Shown here piece after piece: positions 63,147 to 64,000 of a stretch of 64,000 nt of DNA (within the stretch, counting starts at the first letter, position 1; each line of letters starts with the position of its first letter). Location of the stretch: positions 48,527,779 to 48,591,778 of the forward strand of contig CM070548.1 of the NCBI GenBank assembly GCA_036346405.1, written 5' to 3'. The DNA is from Phyllostachys edulis. Its lineage: Eukaryota; Streptophyta; Magnoliopsida; Poales; Poaceae. Both the position numbers and the translations under genes were made by a program. The notes beneath the pieces were generated by a model. That model did not search any database, was not told the DNA's origin, and was given only the letters and a program-made list of their open reading frames with translations.

Positions 63147-64000
63147 GGGGGAGTTGGTTTTTTTTTTTAGCTTTCCTTGTTCATTTGATCTTTTTCTGAA
63201 CTTGCTGATCTTTTTAGGTTTTTTGAGCTTTTCTTGCATCTTATTGTATCATATTGCATTCATATGAAAATCACAAAAAGATGCATTGTAATATAAGCTT
63301 TATTGCTTGTCTTTTAATTGATCAAGCTTTGCTTATTACCCTCTTGAGCTTTAGTATTTCAATTCTTGCTCAATGTCATGTCTAATTCTTTGACTTGCTA
63401 GAATTATCATGCTTTCACATGTATAGCTAAGTCTTTGCTAAATGAGCTAGAACTTTAAGACAACTTGAACTAAAAACTGCAATTTGTGAATCTCTTAGCT
63501 AGTTGCACAATTAGTGATCCTTTTGTCACATTGGCCCTATCAAAATTGCTTTGTTAGCTCTTGAATCTAGGAATGAACATTTCTTGAGCTTCTTGTTCCT
63601 TTGTGAATCTAAAACTACTCTTGTGCAAAATGAAAAATCAATTTTAAGATTCTCATTTGGTTAAATTGTGCCAACTACTCTCACAAGACTGCATGTCAAA
63701 GACATTAACTTGGAGATAGTTTGATGATCCAAACGATCTCATGGGGACTGCTTGTCAAAATTGACATGAACCTCAAGATTTATCGCCCTGATTGAAGCTT
63801 AGGAAGAGTTTGTGGATGGCTCCTAGTCCAGGATCTTCTTTACTAAGATAGACCTTTAATCAACATCAATATTCATTGCAAATGAAAACTGTTGTAAAAA
63901 TTGGATGATTAAGGTTCTTCGAGCAAAATGATCCAATTTAGGATTATTTTTATCTTGAGGATGGTCGTTGTTAGCTTCTTGATCTCACATTGACATTCTG
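63147..64000 (+). other. 3' noncoding region of copia B, to window edge
   Basis: TTTGAGGGGGAGTTGG right after the pol stop, then AT-rich DNA matching 42409-43400 of copia A (for example CTTTGACTTGCTAGAATTAT and TTAGTGATCCTTTTGT). No ORF of note. The 3' LTR is beyond the window. Confidence 0.75.

Larger units (their letters stand above)
46632..64000 (+). mobile_element. Copia B, SIRE/Maximus-like element, right end outside window
   Basis: 5' LTR 46632-48546, PBS 48549-48560, Gag, protease, integrase, RT, RNase H (the last split off by chromovirus 3 at 53397-62468), then 3' noncoding DNA to the window edge. The order PR-IN-RT-RH identifies Ty1/copia. The long Gag with CxxC ladder and the long region after pol fit the SIRE/Maximus lineage. 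Multiple in-frame stops make it non-functional, but integrase and RT catalytic residues are still present. Its LTR start and 3' region resemble copia A, so the two are related subfamilies. Confidence 0.9.

Overview
The window is plant nuclear DNA made almost entirely of nested LTR retrotransposons plus one Mutator-like (MULE) DNA transposon. No host gene, rRNA or tRNA gene is visible. The families (long-LTR Ty3/gypsy chromoviruses with a C-terminal chromodomain, SIRE/Maximus-like Ty1/copia elements, a MULE with a SWIM finger) and the motif style point to repeat-rich heterochromatin of a grass (Poaceae). That is an inference from repeat families; the species cannot be named from this sequence.

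Layout. 1-18867: chromovirus 1 (+), 5' LTR off the left edge, with a pre-gag ORF, decayed gag-pol and a 3' LTR (15865-18867). Two solo LTRs of one family, longer than 5 kb each, sit in it in opposite orientations: 1486-6606 (+, TSD TGAAC, in gag) and 7838-13207 (-, TSD ATGTG, in RT). 18868-21540: small fragments of other gypsy elements, including a chromodomain on the minus strand and an LTR end with a primer-binding site at 20207. 21890-27640: a MULE whose mudrA-like gene is broken by a copia fragment (copia C, about 24168-27214). 27640 to at least 46631: chromovirus 2 (-), 3' end lost at the MULE junction. It is cut in RT by solo LTR 3 (29423-32371) and in its leader by a copia solo LTR (35264-36776). 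Its 5' LTR is cut by copia A (38058-46504) and copia B (46632 past the right edge). 53397-62468: chromovirus 3 (+), inserted in the copia B pol gene with perfect TSD CAACG; it has the best preserved pol of the gypsy elements.

How the parts work. Gypsy elements encode Gag, protease, RT, RNase H and a DDE integrase with a chromodomain. Copia elements have the order Gag-PR-IN-RT-RNase H. All copies carry stops or frameshifts. Copia A has lost pol but keeps a long Gag-like frame with a single stop, so it resembles a non-autonomous copy dependent on a relative such as copia B. Hand alignment of the copia A LTR copies gives 24 differences in 1022 bp, a young insertion.

Most interesting: (1) chromovirus 3 carries, in place of a 5' LTR, an inverted copy of the end of its own U5 joined to U5, so both integrated ends are U5-type; (2) six chromovirus LTRs share a stem-loop GAGTAC/GTACTC with one compensatory pair change, followed in five by a splice-acceptor-like CAG; (3) four LTRs carry a roughly 30-bp minisatellite built on GACCTCC...GATCT...AACCGT; (4) copia LTRs are packed with short palindrome arrays of several unrelated consensus types; (5) copia Gag proteins contain a ladder of CxxC motifs in a predicted coiled coil.
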